Shown piece by piece: positions 1 through 6,282 of a stretch of DNA of 9,189 bases. Each line of letters starts with the position of its first letter. Position 1 is the first letter of the stretch. The position numbers and the translations under genes were made by a program. Origin of the DNA: Candidatus Alistipes excrementipullorum (GTDB lineage: Bacteria > Bacteroidota > Bacteroidia > Bacteroidales > Rikenellaceae); the NCBI GenBank assembly GCA_019113665.1, contig DXGW01000155.1, positions 1 to 9,189 of the forward strand, in the 5' to 3' direction. The notes under the pieces are model-generated. The model made no database searches, was not told the origin of the DNA, and was given only the letters and a program-made list of their open reading frames with translations.

Positions 1-11
1 ATCCGTTTCAT
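1..11 (-). CDS. Start of the next leftward gene (partial, 3 codons visible)
   Basis: An ATG on the minus strand at 11-9 is followed by codons for Lys and Arg before the window ends, so the product cannot be identified. It is called only because a strong Bacteroidota-type promoter (37-69, minus strand) lies just upstream and points at it. That arrangement gives a 5' leader of about 20 bases that is AT-rich, as is usual for translation starts in this phylum. The terminator at 132-169 separates it from the peptidase gene, so it is probably a separate transcription unit. Confidence 0.4.
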
Positions 12-36
12 AAGAAAACAATTTCCGAAATATCCA

Positions 37-69
37 CAAAAATAGGGATAATTCCATTGCCGCGCAAAA
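37..69 (-). promoter_or_regulatory. Bacteroidota-type promoter for the gene leaving the left edge
   Basis: On the minus strand a TTTTG box (69-65) is followed by exactly 20 bases and then TATTTTTG (44-37). This is a full match to the primary sigma consensus of Bacteroidota, TTTG-N19..21-TAnnTTTG. Transcription would start near position 31, about 20 bases before the ATG at 11. The same stretch contains a second -7-like word, TAGTTTTG (72-65), but that one lacks a spaced -33 box. Confidence 0.6.
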
Positions 70-131
70 CTATTTTTCCAAAAAGATACAGGTTGTGTTG
101 CGGCGTGTTTCCGTACGGTTGCGGCTGCTGC

Positions 132-169
132 AAAAGAGAGCGCCCGGCAAAGTCCGGGCGCTCTCTTTT
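132..169. terminator. Intrinsic terminator, bidirectional, 16-bp perfect stem
   Basis: The arm AAAAGAGAGCGCCCGG (132-147) is perfectly complementary to CCGGGCGCTCTCTTTT (154-169), with a 6-base loop (148-153). The GC-rich core is flanked by A4 on one side and T4 on the other, so it can work in either direction. It begins 17 bases after the TAA of the C1 peptidase gene and is therefore the end of the leftward topA-peptidase transcript. Confidence 0.88.
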
Positions 170-186
170 GCGTATGTATTATGTGA

Positions 187-1362
187 TTAAAGTCCGAGTT
201 TTTCGCGTATCGGCTGCGGTATGGCGTTCTTGTTGACCATTACGGAGATGGTCTTGTACTCGACGAACGGGCGCGAGAAGTAGTAGTAGCCGTCGTACGG
301 GGGAATTACGTCCCACGAGTTCTTAACCTTGAAGTAGGGGTTGCCCTTCTGGTCCGTGGCCGTGCCGATGATCACCATGCCGTGGTCGTCGGTGGTCTCG
401 TAGTTGTCGAAGGCCTCCTGACGCATCTGCTGGGTGATTTTCTTCTCCTTGCCGGGCTTGTCGAACTTGTAGAGCGCATTCTCCTTTTCACGTTCGGAGA
501 GCTTGCCCCAGCGTTCGGCCTCGGTGCCGCTCATGCTTTCGAGGTCGGCCTCGGGAACGATGCCCAGAGCCTGTGTACGGCTGAATCCGCGCTCGCTTAC
601 GTCGGTGGCCCACTCTACGGAGTAGTCGTTGGCGAGGGCATTGTCGATGATGGCCATCATCTCGTCAAGAGGCACGTTGTAGATCGTGTCCCATGCCCAG
701 TTGTCGGGGACCTCGATGATGAACTCCGTGTAGAAGGGGTGATGGGTGAACGAACCTACGCTTACGTAGTCGTCGATATTGATCGGCAGCGATTCTGCGA
801 ACGACTTGGGCGTATATTCCTTGCCCTTGTACGTGAACTTCTCGGGGCGTACTCCGAAATAGGCGTCGAGAATGGCGTTCAGACCATCCTGCCATGCCGT
901 TGTCAACTTCTTGTTTGGAGCCTTGATGATGGCATCGACGTAAGCCTTCAGAACGGCGTCGATCTCGTTGAAATACGGTTTCTTGGTGCCGTAGTTGAGA
1001 CCGGGATATACCTCCTCGGGTACGATGCCGTAGTTGCGTATGCCGTTTGTAACGTCGTGTGCAGCACCTCCGACCGCAAAGTTGAGGTTTCCGTGAAGAC
1101 GCACGTATTTCACGGCCTTTTCGAAGTAGATGTTGCGCACGATCCACATCTCCGAGAGATCCATCTCCTCTCCGCCGGCGCGCATGATCTCGTTTTCGAG
1201 GAACGAGAGGGCCGAGTAGCACCAGCACGTCCCGCTGCGGGACTGGTCCTTGACGGAGGTGGTGCGGACAAGTTTGCCGTCGGTGAACTTGTAGCCTTTC
1301 TGCGAAAAGCCCTGGGCCGAGATGCCCAGTACGAGGATCAAAATCAGGGTCAGTCGTTTCAT
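187..1362 (-). CDS. Secreted C1-family cysteine peptidase (bleomycin hydrolase / PepC-like)
   Basis: The 391-residue protein opens with a signal peptide (basic MKR, then a hydrophobic run to about residue 16, with likely cleavage near residues 17-21), so it probably acts in the periplasm or beyond. The papain-type catalytic set is visible: oxyanion Gln40 and nucleophile Cys46 in KDQSRSGTCWCYS, general base His327 in DDHGMVIIG, and Asn348 in KVKNSWD. The long insertion between Cys and His, and the DHxM and KNSW surroundings, resemble bleomycin hydrolase/aminopeptidase C more than classical papain. Cytoplasmic PepC is usually about 440 residues and has no signal peptide, so this is the shorter exported form common in Bacteroidota. 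The substrate is unknown; peptide trimming is inferred. The ATG lies 7 bases after the topA stop, so the gene is probably co-transcribed with topA. It ends in TAA and is followed by a strong terminator. I am confident of the peptidase call but less so of aminopeptidase rather than endopeptidase activity. Confidence 0.9.
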   Translation of the reverse strand: MKRLTLILILVLGISAQGFSQKGYKFTDGKLVRTTSVKDQSRSGTCWCYSALSFLENEIMRAGGEEMDLSEMWIVRNIYFEKAVKYVRLHGNLNFAVGGAAHDVTNGIRNYGIVPEEVYPGLNYGTKKPYFNEIDAVLKAYVDAIIKAPNKKLTTAWQDGLNAILDAYFGVRPEKFTYKGKEYTPKSFAESLPINIDDYVSVGSFTHHPFYTEFIIEVPDNWAWDTIYNVPLDEMMAIIDNALANDYSVEWATDVSERGFSRTQALGIVPEADLESMSGTEAERWGKLSEREKENALYKFDKPGKEKKITQQMRQEAFDNYETTDDHGMVIIGTATDQKGNPYFKVKNSWDVIPPYDGYYYFSRPFVEYKTISVMVNKNAIPQPIREKLGL

Positions 1363-1369
1363 GTCGTTT

Positions 1370-3661
1370 CTATTTTTTGCTTGAGTTGATTATTTTCATG
1401 CACTCCTCCAGTGTAACCGTCTCGGGCTTGACTCCCTTGGGCAGGCGGTAGTTCTTGCCGTTGCAGGCTATGTAGGCGCCGTAGCGGCCGTTCTTGATCA
1501 CCACGTCGGCATTCTCGGCAAAGGTCCGCAGCGGCGTGTTGGCTGCGGCGATCTGCGCCTTGTGCTCTTCGAGCAGCTCGACGGCACGCTCGTATGTCAG
1601 CGTGTATGGGTCGTCCTGGCGCGTGAGCGAGGCAAAGGTCTTGCCGTGGCGCACATAGGCTCCGTACTTTCCGAGTCCGACTACGAGCTCCTCGTCCCCG
1701 TATTTGCCCAGATTGCGCGGCAGTGCGAAGAGTTCGAGAGCCTCGTCGAGGGTCAGCGCCTCGATCAGCTGTCCCTTCTTGAGAGATGCGAACTTCGGCT
1801 TGTCGGTCTCCGTACCCTCTATCTCGACCATCGGGCCGTAGCGCCCGATACGGGCCTTGACCGTACGTCCTGTTGCGGGGTCGGTGCCGAGTATGCGTGT
1901 CTGGCTGTTCTTGTCGGCCTGTGTCTCTATGGCATGCTCGACCATCTGGTGGAACGGTACGTAGAAGTCGTTGATCATCTTGTTCCAGGTGATCTCACCC
2001 TCGGCTATGCGGTCGAACTCCTTCTCGACGTCGGCCGTAAAGTTGTATTCGAGTATCGGGGCAAACTGCGCTTCGAGATAGTCGTTGACGATCATGCCCA
2101 CGTCGGTCGGGGCAAGGCGGCTCTTCTCGGCGCCGTAGTTCTCCGACAGCGTCTTCTCGGTTATCTTGCCTGCCGCGAGCGTCAGCTGCGTATAGTCGCG
2201 CTTGCGGGCCTCCTTGTTCTGTTTCTCGACGTAACCGCGGTTGATGATGGTCGTAATCGTCGGCGCATAGGTCGACGGGCGGCCGATGCCGAGCTCCTCA
2301 AGGCGCTTTACGAGCATCGCCTCGTTGTAGCGCATGGGCGGAACCGAGAATCGCTCGGTTGCCGTTACCGACGCGGCCTTCACCTCGTCTCCGGCCGTGA
2401 GTTTCGGCAGCAGGCTCTCGCCCTGCTCGTTCTCCTCCTCGGTGGATTCGGAATAGAGGCGCAGGAATCCGTCGAAACGGATCATCTCTCCGGTGGCCGT
2501 GAATGTGGCGTCGTTGCCCGAGCACGATATGTTGATGGTGGTGCGGTCTATGTCTGCCGCAACCATCTGCGAGGCGACCGTGCGTTTCCAGATAAGTTCG
2601 TAGAGCCTCTTTTCGGCAGCAGTGCCCTCGATCGTGCGACGGTCGATGTACGAAGGCCTTATGGCCTCGTGAGCCTCCTGCGCACCCTTGCTTCGGGTCG
2701 TGTAGTTGTGTGCGTTGGAGTATTTTTCACCGAAGAGCGCCGTAATCTCCTGTTTGCACTGGCCCAGTGCCAGGGTCGACAGGTTGACCGAGTCGGTACG
2801 CATGTATGTGATGAGACCCTGCTCGTAGAGGCGCTGTGCGATGGACATGGTCTGCGATACCGACATGCCGAATTTGCGCGAGGCCTCCTGCTGGAGTGTC
2901 GACGTGGTGAACGGCGGTGCCGGATAGCGTTTCGTAGGCTTGACCTCGCAGCTTTCTACGCGGAAGTCGGCACCGATGCAGCTTCTGAGAAACTCTTCGG
3001 CGTCGGATTTCGATGCGAATTTGCGCGATACTTCGGCCTTGAAGGTCGTCTTGGGATCGTTTGCGGGGCTGAACAGTGCCGTTACGCGGTACGAAGGCGT
3101 CGACTTGAATGCTATGATTTCGCGCTCGCGCTCGACGATGAGCCTTACGGCCACACTCTGCACGCGTCCTGCGGAGAGCGCCGGACGTACCTTTTTCCAC
3201 AATACGGGCGAGAGCTCGAAACCCACAAGACGGTCCAGTACGCGGCGGGCCTGCTGCGCGTTCACCAGGTTCATGTTGACGGTGCGCGGGTTCTTTATGG
3301 CATCGAGTATCGCGTTTTTGGTTATCTCGTGGAAGACTATTCGTTTGGTCTGATCTATCGGGAGACCCAGCACTTCGGCCAGGTGCCATGCGATGGCCTC
3401 TCCTTCGCGGTCTTCATCGGAGGCGAGCCATACGGTCTTGGCCTGTTTCGACAGTTTTGTCAGTTCGTCGACGACCTTGCGTTTGTCGGACGGTATCTCG
3501 TAGACCGGTTCGTAACCCTCTTCGATGTTTATGCCGAGATCCTTCTTCGAAAGGTCGCGTATGTGTCCGAAACTCGACTTGACCATGTAGTCCTTTCCCA
3601 GGAATTTCTCGATGGTCTTGGCCTTCGCCGGGGACTCGACTATTACTAAATTGTCCTGCAT
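1370..3661 (-). CDS. topA: DNA topoisomerase I (type IA)
   Basis: This cytoplasmic enzyme relaxes negative supercoils through a transient 5'-phosphotyrosine cleavage of one strand. The 763 residues show, in order: the Toprim domain with Glu9 in VIVESPAKAKTIEKFLG, SFGHIRDL (30-37) and the metal-binding acidic triad in DEDREGE (82-88); QQARRVLDRLVGFELSP (136-152) and SAGRVQSVAVRL (163-174) of the core; the active-site Tyr286 in LITYMRTDS; and RPSTYAPTI (461-469). The tail has no cysteine zinc fingers. It carries about three topoisomerase C-terminal repeats, marked by GRYGP (606-610), GKYGAY (664-669) and GRYGAY (725-730), a form known from Bacteroidota and other phyla. The length fits this subtype. 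The start ATG is followed directly by the conserved Toprim strand, so no longer start is needed. The stop is TAG. A hairpin lies 20 bases before the ATG, and the peptidase gene follows after 7 bases. Confidence 0.97.
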   Translation of the reverse strand: MQDNLVIVESPAKAKTIEKFLGKDYMVKSSFGHIRDLSKKDLGINIEEGYEPVYEIPSDKRKVVDELTKLSKQAKTVWLASDEDREGEAIAWHLAEVLGLPIDQTKRIVFHEITKNAILDAIKNPRTVNMNLVNAQQARRVLDRLVGFELSPVLWKKVRPALSAGRVQSVAVRLIVEREREIIAFKSTPSYRVTALFSPANDPKTTFKAEVSRKFASKSDAEEFLRSCIGADFRVESCEVKPTKRYPAPPFTTSTLQQEASRKFGMSVSQTMSIAQRLYEQGLITYMRTDSVNLSTLALGQCKQEITALFGEKYSNAHNYTTRSKGAQEAHEAIRPSYIDRRTIEGTAAEKRLYELIWKRTVASQMVAADIDRTTINISCSGNDATFTATGEMIRFDGFLRLYSESTEEENEQGESLLPKLTAGDEVKAASVTATERFSVPPMRYNEAMLVKRLEELGIGRPSTYAPTITTIINRGYVEKQNKEARKRDYTQLTLAAGKITEKTLSENYGAEKSRLAPTDVGMIVNDYLEAQFAPILEYNFTADVEKEFDRIAEGEITWNKMINDFYVPFHQMVEHAIETQADKNSQTRILGTDPATGRTVKARIGRYGPMVEIEGTETDKPKFASLKKGQLIEALTLDEALELFALPRNLGKYGDEELVVGLGKYGAYVRHGKTFASLTRQDDPYTLTYERAVELLEEHKAQIAAANTPLRTFAENADVVIKNGRYGAYIACNGKNYRLPKGVKPETVTLEECMKIINSSKK

Positions 3662-3681
3662 CGTATTTGTTCTGTTTCTGA

Positions 3682-3717
3682 ACGACGAAACCTAAGTCGT
3701 CAGCTTAGGTTTCTCGT
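3682..3717 (-). promoter_or_regulatory. Hairpin in the topA leader / DUF4270 3' end
   Basis: GAAACCTAAG (3687-3696) pairs perfectly with CTTAGGTTTC (3704-3713) around a 7-base loop. Four more pairs (3682-3685 with 3714-3717) extend the stem after a single bulged base at 3686. No T-run follows in the leftward direction, so it is not a typical intrinsic terminator. It sits 20 bases before the topA ATG and could be an RNA 3'-end stabiliser for the upstream gene or a leader element of topA. An alternative, mutually exclusive stem can form between 3696-3703 and 3678-3686 with one bulge. Confidence 0.5.
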
Positions 3718-3737
3718 AATCCGTTATTCGCAATGTG

Positions 3738-3818
3738 TTATTTGATCATCGTATATGTGAGGTCGATCCTCATCGATGCGTTGTTCAGGGCCGACTCCAT
3801 GCCCTGTACCTTTGATCA
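3738..3818 (-). other. In-frame coding-like extension beyond the DUF4270 TGA stop
   Basis: Directly after the TGA at 3818-3816 the same frame continues for 25 sense codons and ends at a TAA (3740-3738). The predicted tail ends NASMRIDLTYTMIK, an alternating hydrophobic pattern like a final beta strand. Codon choice resembles the gene body, with mostly G or C in third positions. The region is the first part of an otherwise non-coding spacer. It could be the true C-terminus cut off by a nonsense change or sequence error, a readthrough extension, or chance. The TGA is used as a normal stop by uppP and truB in this window, so general recoding is unlikely. Confidence 0.5.
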
Positions 3819-5438
3819 CTTGAAGGTGTATGCGTCGTAGGCTTCGGGGCCGAGGTAGATCGTACGCGAGATATATTTCGTGTCGTCGGGATTGAAGGTG
3901 AAGGTGTATAGCCCGTTCTCTCCCTTTTCGGCCTTGCCTTCGCTTACGAGCCAGTCGACGTAGTTCTTCAGACGTTGTATGTAACTCGATATGTCCATCA
4001 CGTAACTTGCCCAGCTGCGGTTGAGGTTGCCGCCGTATGCGAGGGTCGTGTTGTACATCTTCTCGTAGGCGTAATTGTAATCGGGGATTCCGGTGAGCTG
4101 GTCGTAGTCGGTGTACAGTCCGAGACGTGTTATCGACTCGTCGAGCAGCGGCGTGATCGTAGCCGGGTCGAGCTTGAGCCAGTCGTAGTCCGATCCTTCG
4201 AGGTAGACGTACAGGCGGGCCTGGTTTACGGCTGATTTGCTGAATCCGTCTTCCGTGCCCGTTTCGTAGAGCTCGCTGAGGAATTCGTCCGTGAAGTACA
4301 TCTCCATGACCGGTCCGCCCATGCCGGATATGTAGCCGATGGCACTCTCCGTACGGGCAAGGCGGTTTTCGTCAGCCGTCTTGTCGGGATCGTCGGTCAT
4401 CGTTGCCGAAGCCATGACCGTCGAATTGGAGAAGTCGTGCGAGACGGTGTTGATCGACTTGTTGCCGAACTTGGCGCCATCAACGTAAAAATAGTAGTAC
4501 ATGTAGGTCGTGTCCTTGATGAGCATCGGCTCGTCAGGGTTGCGGTTACGCCCCAGCATGTAGATGCCGGTTGCCGAGAAGTCGGTTTCGTACATTCCGC
4601 CTTCGGCATCGTCGGCAAGGTTGTCCTGCGGTTTTATATACAGGCCTTTGAACGCATTTACCCATTTCTCGTCGTCCTGGTATATCTCCGTGTCGTCGGC
4701 ATAGCCGTCCCAGCCGTCATCGAGGTCGCCGATAAGCATCAGTCTCTTGACGAAATCCCAAGTCGCACCGTTCGCCGAGAGGTCGGCAGGCTGCATGGTT
4801 ACGGCTGTCGACGTAGTGTAGATGCCGTTCTCCTGGTCGGGAAAGCGGAACGTGAAGAGCAGCTTCGACGGATCGTAGAGTTTCGACATGTCGTGGTTGA
4901 TATACGCAACCGTGTCGTCGTCGTTTATCATGCTCTCCTCGATGGACGAGATTATCTCGTATACCTCGTATGTCTGTACGTATGTGGTGTCTCCCGTGTA
5001 GTCAGTGACCGACAGCAGCATCTGCATCGAGTCGAAAATGGGCAGGTAGCCGAATCCCGTATCCTCGATTTGGGCCATGAACAGGAACTCCGACGCGTAA
5101 CCGGCCGAACGTTTGCCGAATATCTTGTCGGGGTCGTTCTGCACGCCCATGTATCCCACCTGCAGGTTGGACGATATGAGCGAGTCGCTGCGGAAGAGCG
5201 TCGTCTTGAAAATCGGTCTGTCCGATATTGTGACGTACTCTTTTGTCTCGGGATCGTATTTTGTGACCTTGCCGGCCTGGAAGTTCTTGAACCGCATCTC
5301 CATTTTCTGGTCCTCGGGAACGAGTTCATAGCCGAGCGTGTCGTCGGCGGTGGTGCAACATGTCAGAAATGGAGCGATCGCTGCTGCGAGTGCGGCAATG
5401 CTGCCCGCAATACGGCGAAGACTAACGTAACTCTTCAT
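3816..5438 (-). CDS. DUF4270 family lipoprotein, possibly truncated at the C-terminus
   Basis: This is a 540-residue exported protein of the Bacteroidota-restricted DUF4270 family; its molecular function is unknown. From the chosen ATG at 5438 it has a basic start (MKSYVSLRR), a hydrophobic segment (10-25) and a lipobox-like FLTCC with Cys27/Cys28, so it is probably a lipid-anchored envelope protein. Family hallmarks include the early LGYELVPED (35-43), the DPDKIFGKRSAGYASEF region (102-118), the VNQARLYVYLEG strand (404-415) and the SYVMDISSYIQRL block near the end (478-490). An upstream in-frame ATG at 5543 would bury the signal peptide behind 35 polar residues and lie entirely inside the preceding gene, so it was rejected. 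The start overlaps the 3' end of the glycogen-synthase-like gene by 17 bases, which implies translational coupling. The reading frame stops at TGA, but plausible coding sequence continues in frame to a TAA at 3740-3738. The intact protein may therefore be 566 residues. Confidence 0.88.
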   Translation of the reverse strand: MKSYVSLRRIAGSIAALAAAIAPFLTCCTTADDTLGYELVPEDQKMEMRFKNFQAGKVTKYDPETKEYVTISDRPIFKTTLFRSDSLISSNLQVGYMGVQNDPDKIFGKRSAGYASEFLFMAQIEDTGFGYLPIFDSMQMLLSVTDYTGDTTYVQTYEVYEIISSIEESMINDDDTVAYINHDMSKLYDPSKLLFTFRFPDQENGIYTTSTAVTMQPADLSANGATWDFVKRLMLIGDLDDGWDGYADDTEIYQDDEKWVNAFKGLYIKPQDNLADDAEGGMYETDFSATGIYMLGRNRNPDEPMLIKDTTYMYYYFYVDGAKFGNKSINTVSHDFSNSTVMASATMTDDPDKTADENRLARTESAIGYISGMGGPVMEMYFTDEFLSELYETGTEDGFSKSAVNQARLYVYLEGSDYDWLKLDPATITPLLDESITRLGLYTDYDQLTGIPDYNYAYEKMYNTTLAYGGNLNRSWASYVMDISSYIQRLKNYVDWLVSEGKAEKGENGLYTFTFNPDDTKYISRTIYLGPEAYDAYTFK

Positions 5439-6231
5439 AGAAACGGTTGTAATTATCGAAAAATCCCTCTTCTTTAGGCGACTGGTATTCAAGCAGCGGC
5501 TTGCCGCTGTTGCGGGCAATGTCGAGTACTGCTGCATCGACATTCTCCGACGCTATCGCCACACCGTCGGCATAACCAATAACGAAGCGATAGAGATTTT
5601 CGTATGAAGGTTCTTCGAGAATCGACAGATTTTTATCCTTTACCCCCTCCCCGGCGATCGAATGGCGCAGTTTGGGATTGAGCGGTTTGGTGAACTTGTC
5701 GTCGTAGAGCGATACGACAATCTTGACATTCTTGAATATGGGGTCGTCGTCGAATACTTTCTTGAGGTATATCGGCGCGATTGCCGAGAACCAGCCGTGG
5801 CAGTGGACTATCGTCGGCGACCAGTGCAGTTTCTTGACCGTTTCGAGCACGCCGCGGGCGAAGAAGACCATTCTTTCGTCGTTGTCCTCGAACTCACGGC
5901 CCTCGTCGTCCGTAAGTACGGCCTTGCGTGCGAAATAGTCGTCGTTGTCAATGAAATAAATCTGTATGCGAGCCGAGGGTATCGACGCAACCTTGATGAT
6001 CAGCTGATGGTCGTTGTCGTCGATAATCAGATTCATGCCCGACAGGCGTATGACTTCATGCAGCTGGTTGCGGCGCTCGTTGATGCACCCGTAGCGGGGC
6101 ATGAATGTCCTCACCTCGTTGCCGCGTTCCTGCATTGCCTGCGACAGGGTACGGCAGAGCAGCGACTCCTCGTTTTCGGGAAGATAGGGCGCAATCTCCT
6201 GGCATACGTATAATATCCTGTTGTTTGACAT
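5422..6231 (-). CDS. Short glycogen/starch-synthase-like protein (GT5 N-terminal domain only)
   Basis: The 269 residues match the N-terminal half of bacterial glycogen synthase. There is a Rossmann-type start ILYVCQEIAPYL (6-17), then RTFMPRYGCINERRNQ (41-56), DNDERMVFFARGVLE (116-130) matching the DNxxRFxxF block of GlgA, and IVHCHGWFSAIAPIYL (141-156) matching VVHAHDWHAGLAPAYL. A full GlgA is about 480 residues with a second GT-B domain that binds ADP-glucose, and that half is absent here. The N-terminal KTGGL motif, which contacts ADP-glucose, is replaced by PENEES. Synthase activity is therefore doubtful, and a binding or regulatory role is an inference. From memory, similar short proteins occur across Bacteroidota next to pantothenate genes and DUF4270 genes. 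It has its own promoter (6252-6282), no obvious Shine-Dalgarno sequence and a TAG stop inside the start of the DUF4270 gene. It is not an obvious pseudogene, because the frame is intact and the end is clean. Confidence 0.85.
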   Translation of the reverse strand: MSNNRILYVCQEIAPYLPENEESLLCRTLSQAMQERGNEVRTFMPRYGCINERRNQLHEVIRLSGMNLIIDDNDHQLIIKVASIPSARIQIYFIDNDDYFARKAVLTDDEGREFEDNDERMVFFARGVLETVKKLHWSPTIVHCHGWFSAIAPIYLKKVFDDDPIFKNVKIVVSLYDDKFTKPLNPKLRHSIAGEGVKDKNLSILEEPSYENLYRFVIGYADGVAIASENVDAAVLDIARNSGKPLLEYQSPKEEGFFDNYNRFYEELR

Positions 6232-6251
6232 CGCGGATAGGATTTATTCGA

Positions 6252-6282
6252 CAAAGATACTAATTTTTTCTTAAACTTTAAA
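6252..6282 (-). promoter_or_regulatory. Bacteroidota-type promoter for the glycogen-synthase-like gene
   Basis: On the minus strand TATCTTTG (6259-6252) matches the -7 consensus TAnnTTTG exactly. It is preceded after 19 bases by TTTA (6282-6279), one base off the -33 TTTG. The upstream box lies within the last codons of queA. Transcription would start near 6246, leaving a leader of about 15 bases before the ATG at 6231. This separates the glycogen-synthase-like/DUF4270 pair from the uppP-truB-queA cluster, although no terminator lies between them and readthrough is possible. Confidence 0.65.

Noticed and set aside
30..38. ATATCCACA, one base from a DnaA box
   Set aside because: It is a single isolated site with no cluster, no AT-rich unwinding region and no origin-linked genes.
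382..1389. 335-codon plus-strand open frame opposite the C1 peptidase
   Set aside because: Same antisense-register artefact. The sense frame has a signal peptide and a complete catalytic set.
1562..3649. 695-codon open frame on the plus strand opposite topA
   Set aside because: It is in exact antisense codon register with topA, whose protein is fully recognisable, and is explained by the rarity of TTA, CTA and TCA codons. The translation has no family-like motifs.
5439..5543. Upstream ATG extending the DUF4270 gene by 35 codons
   Set aside because: The added residues are polar, lie inside the preceding gene and would hide an otherwise good lipoprotein signal peptide.
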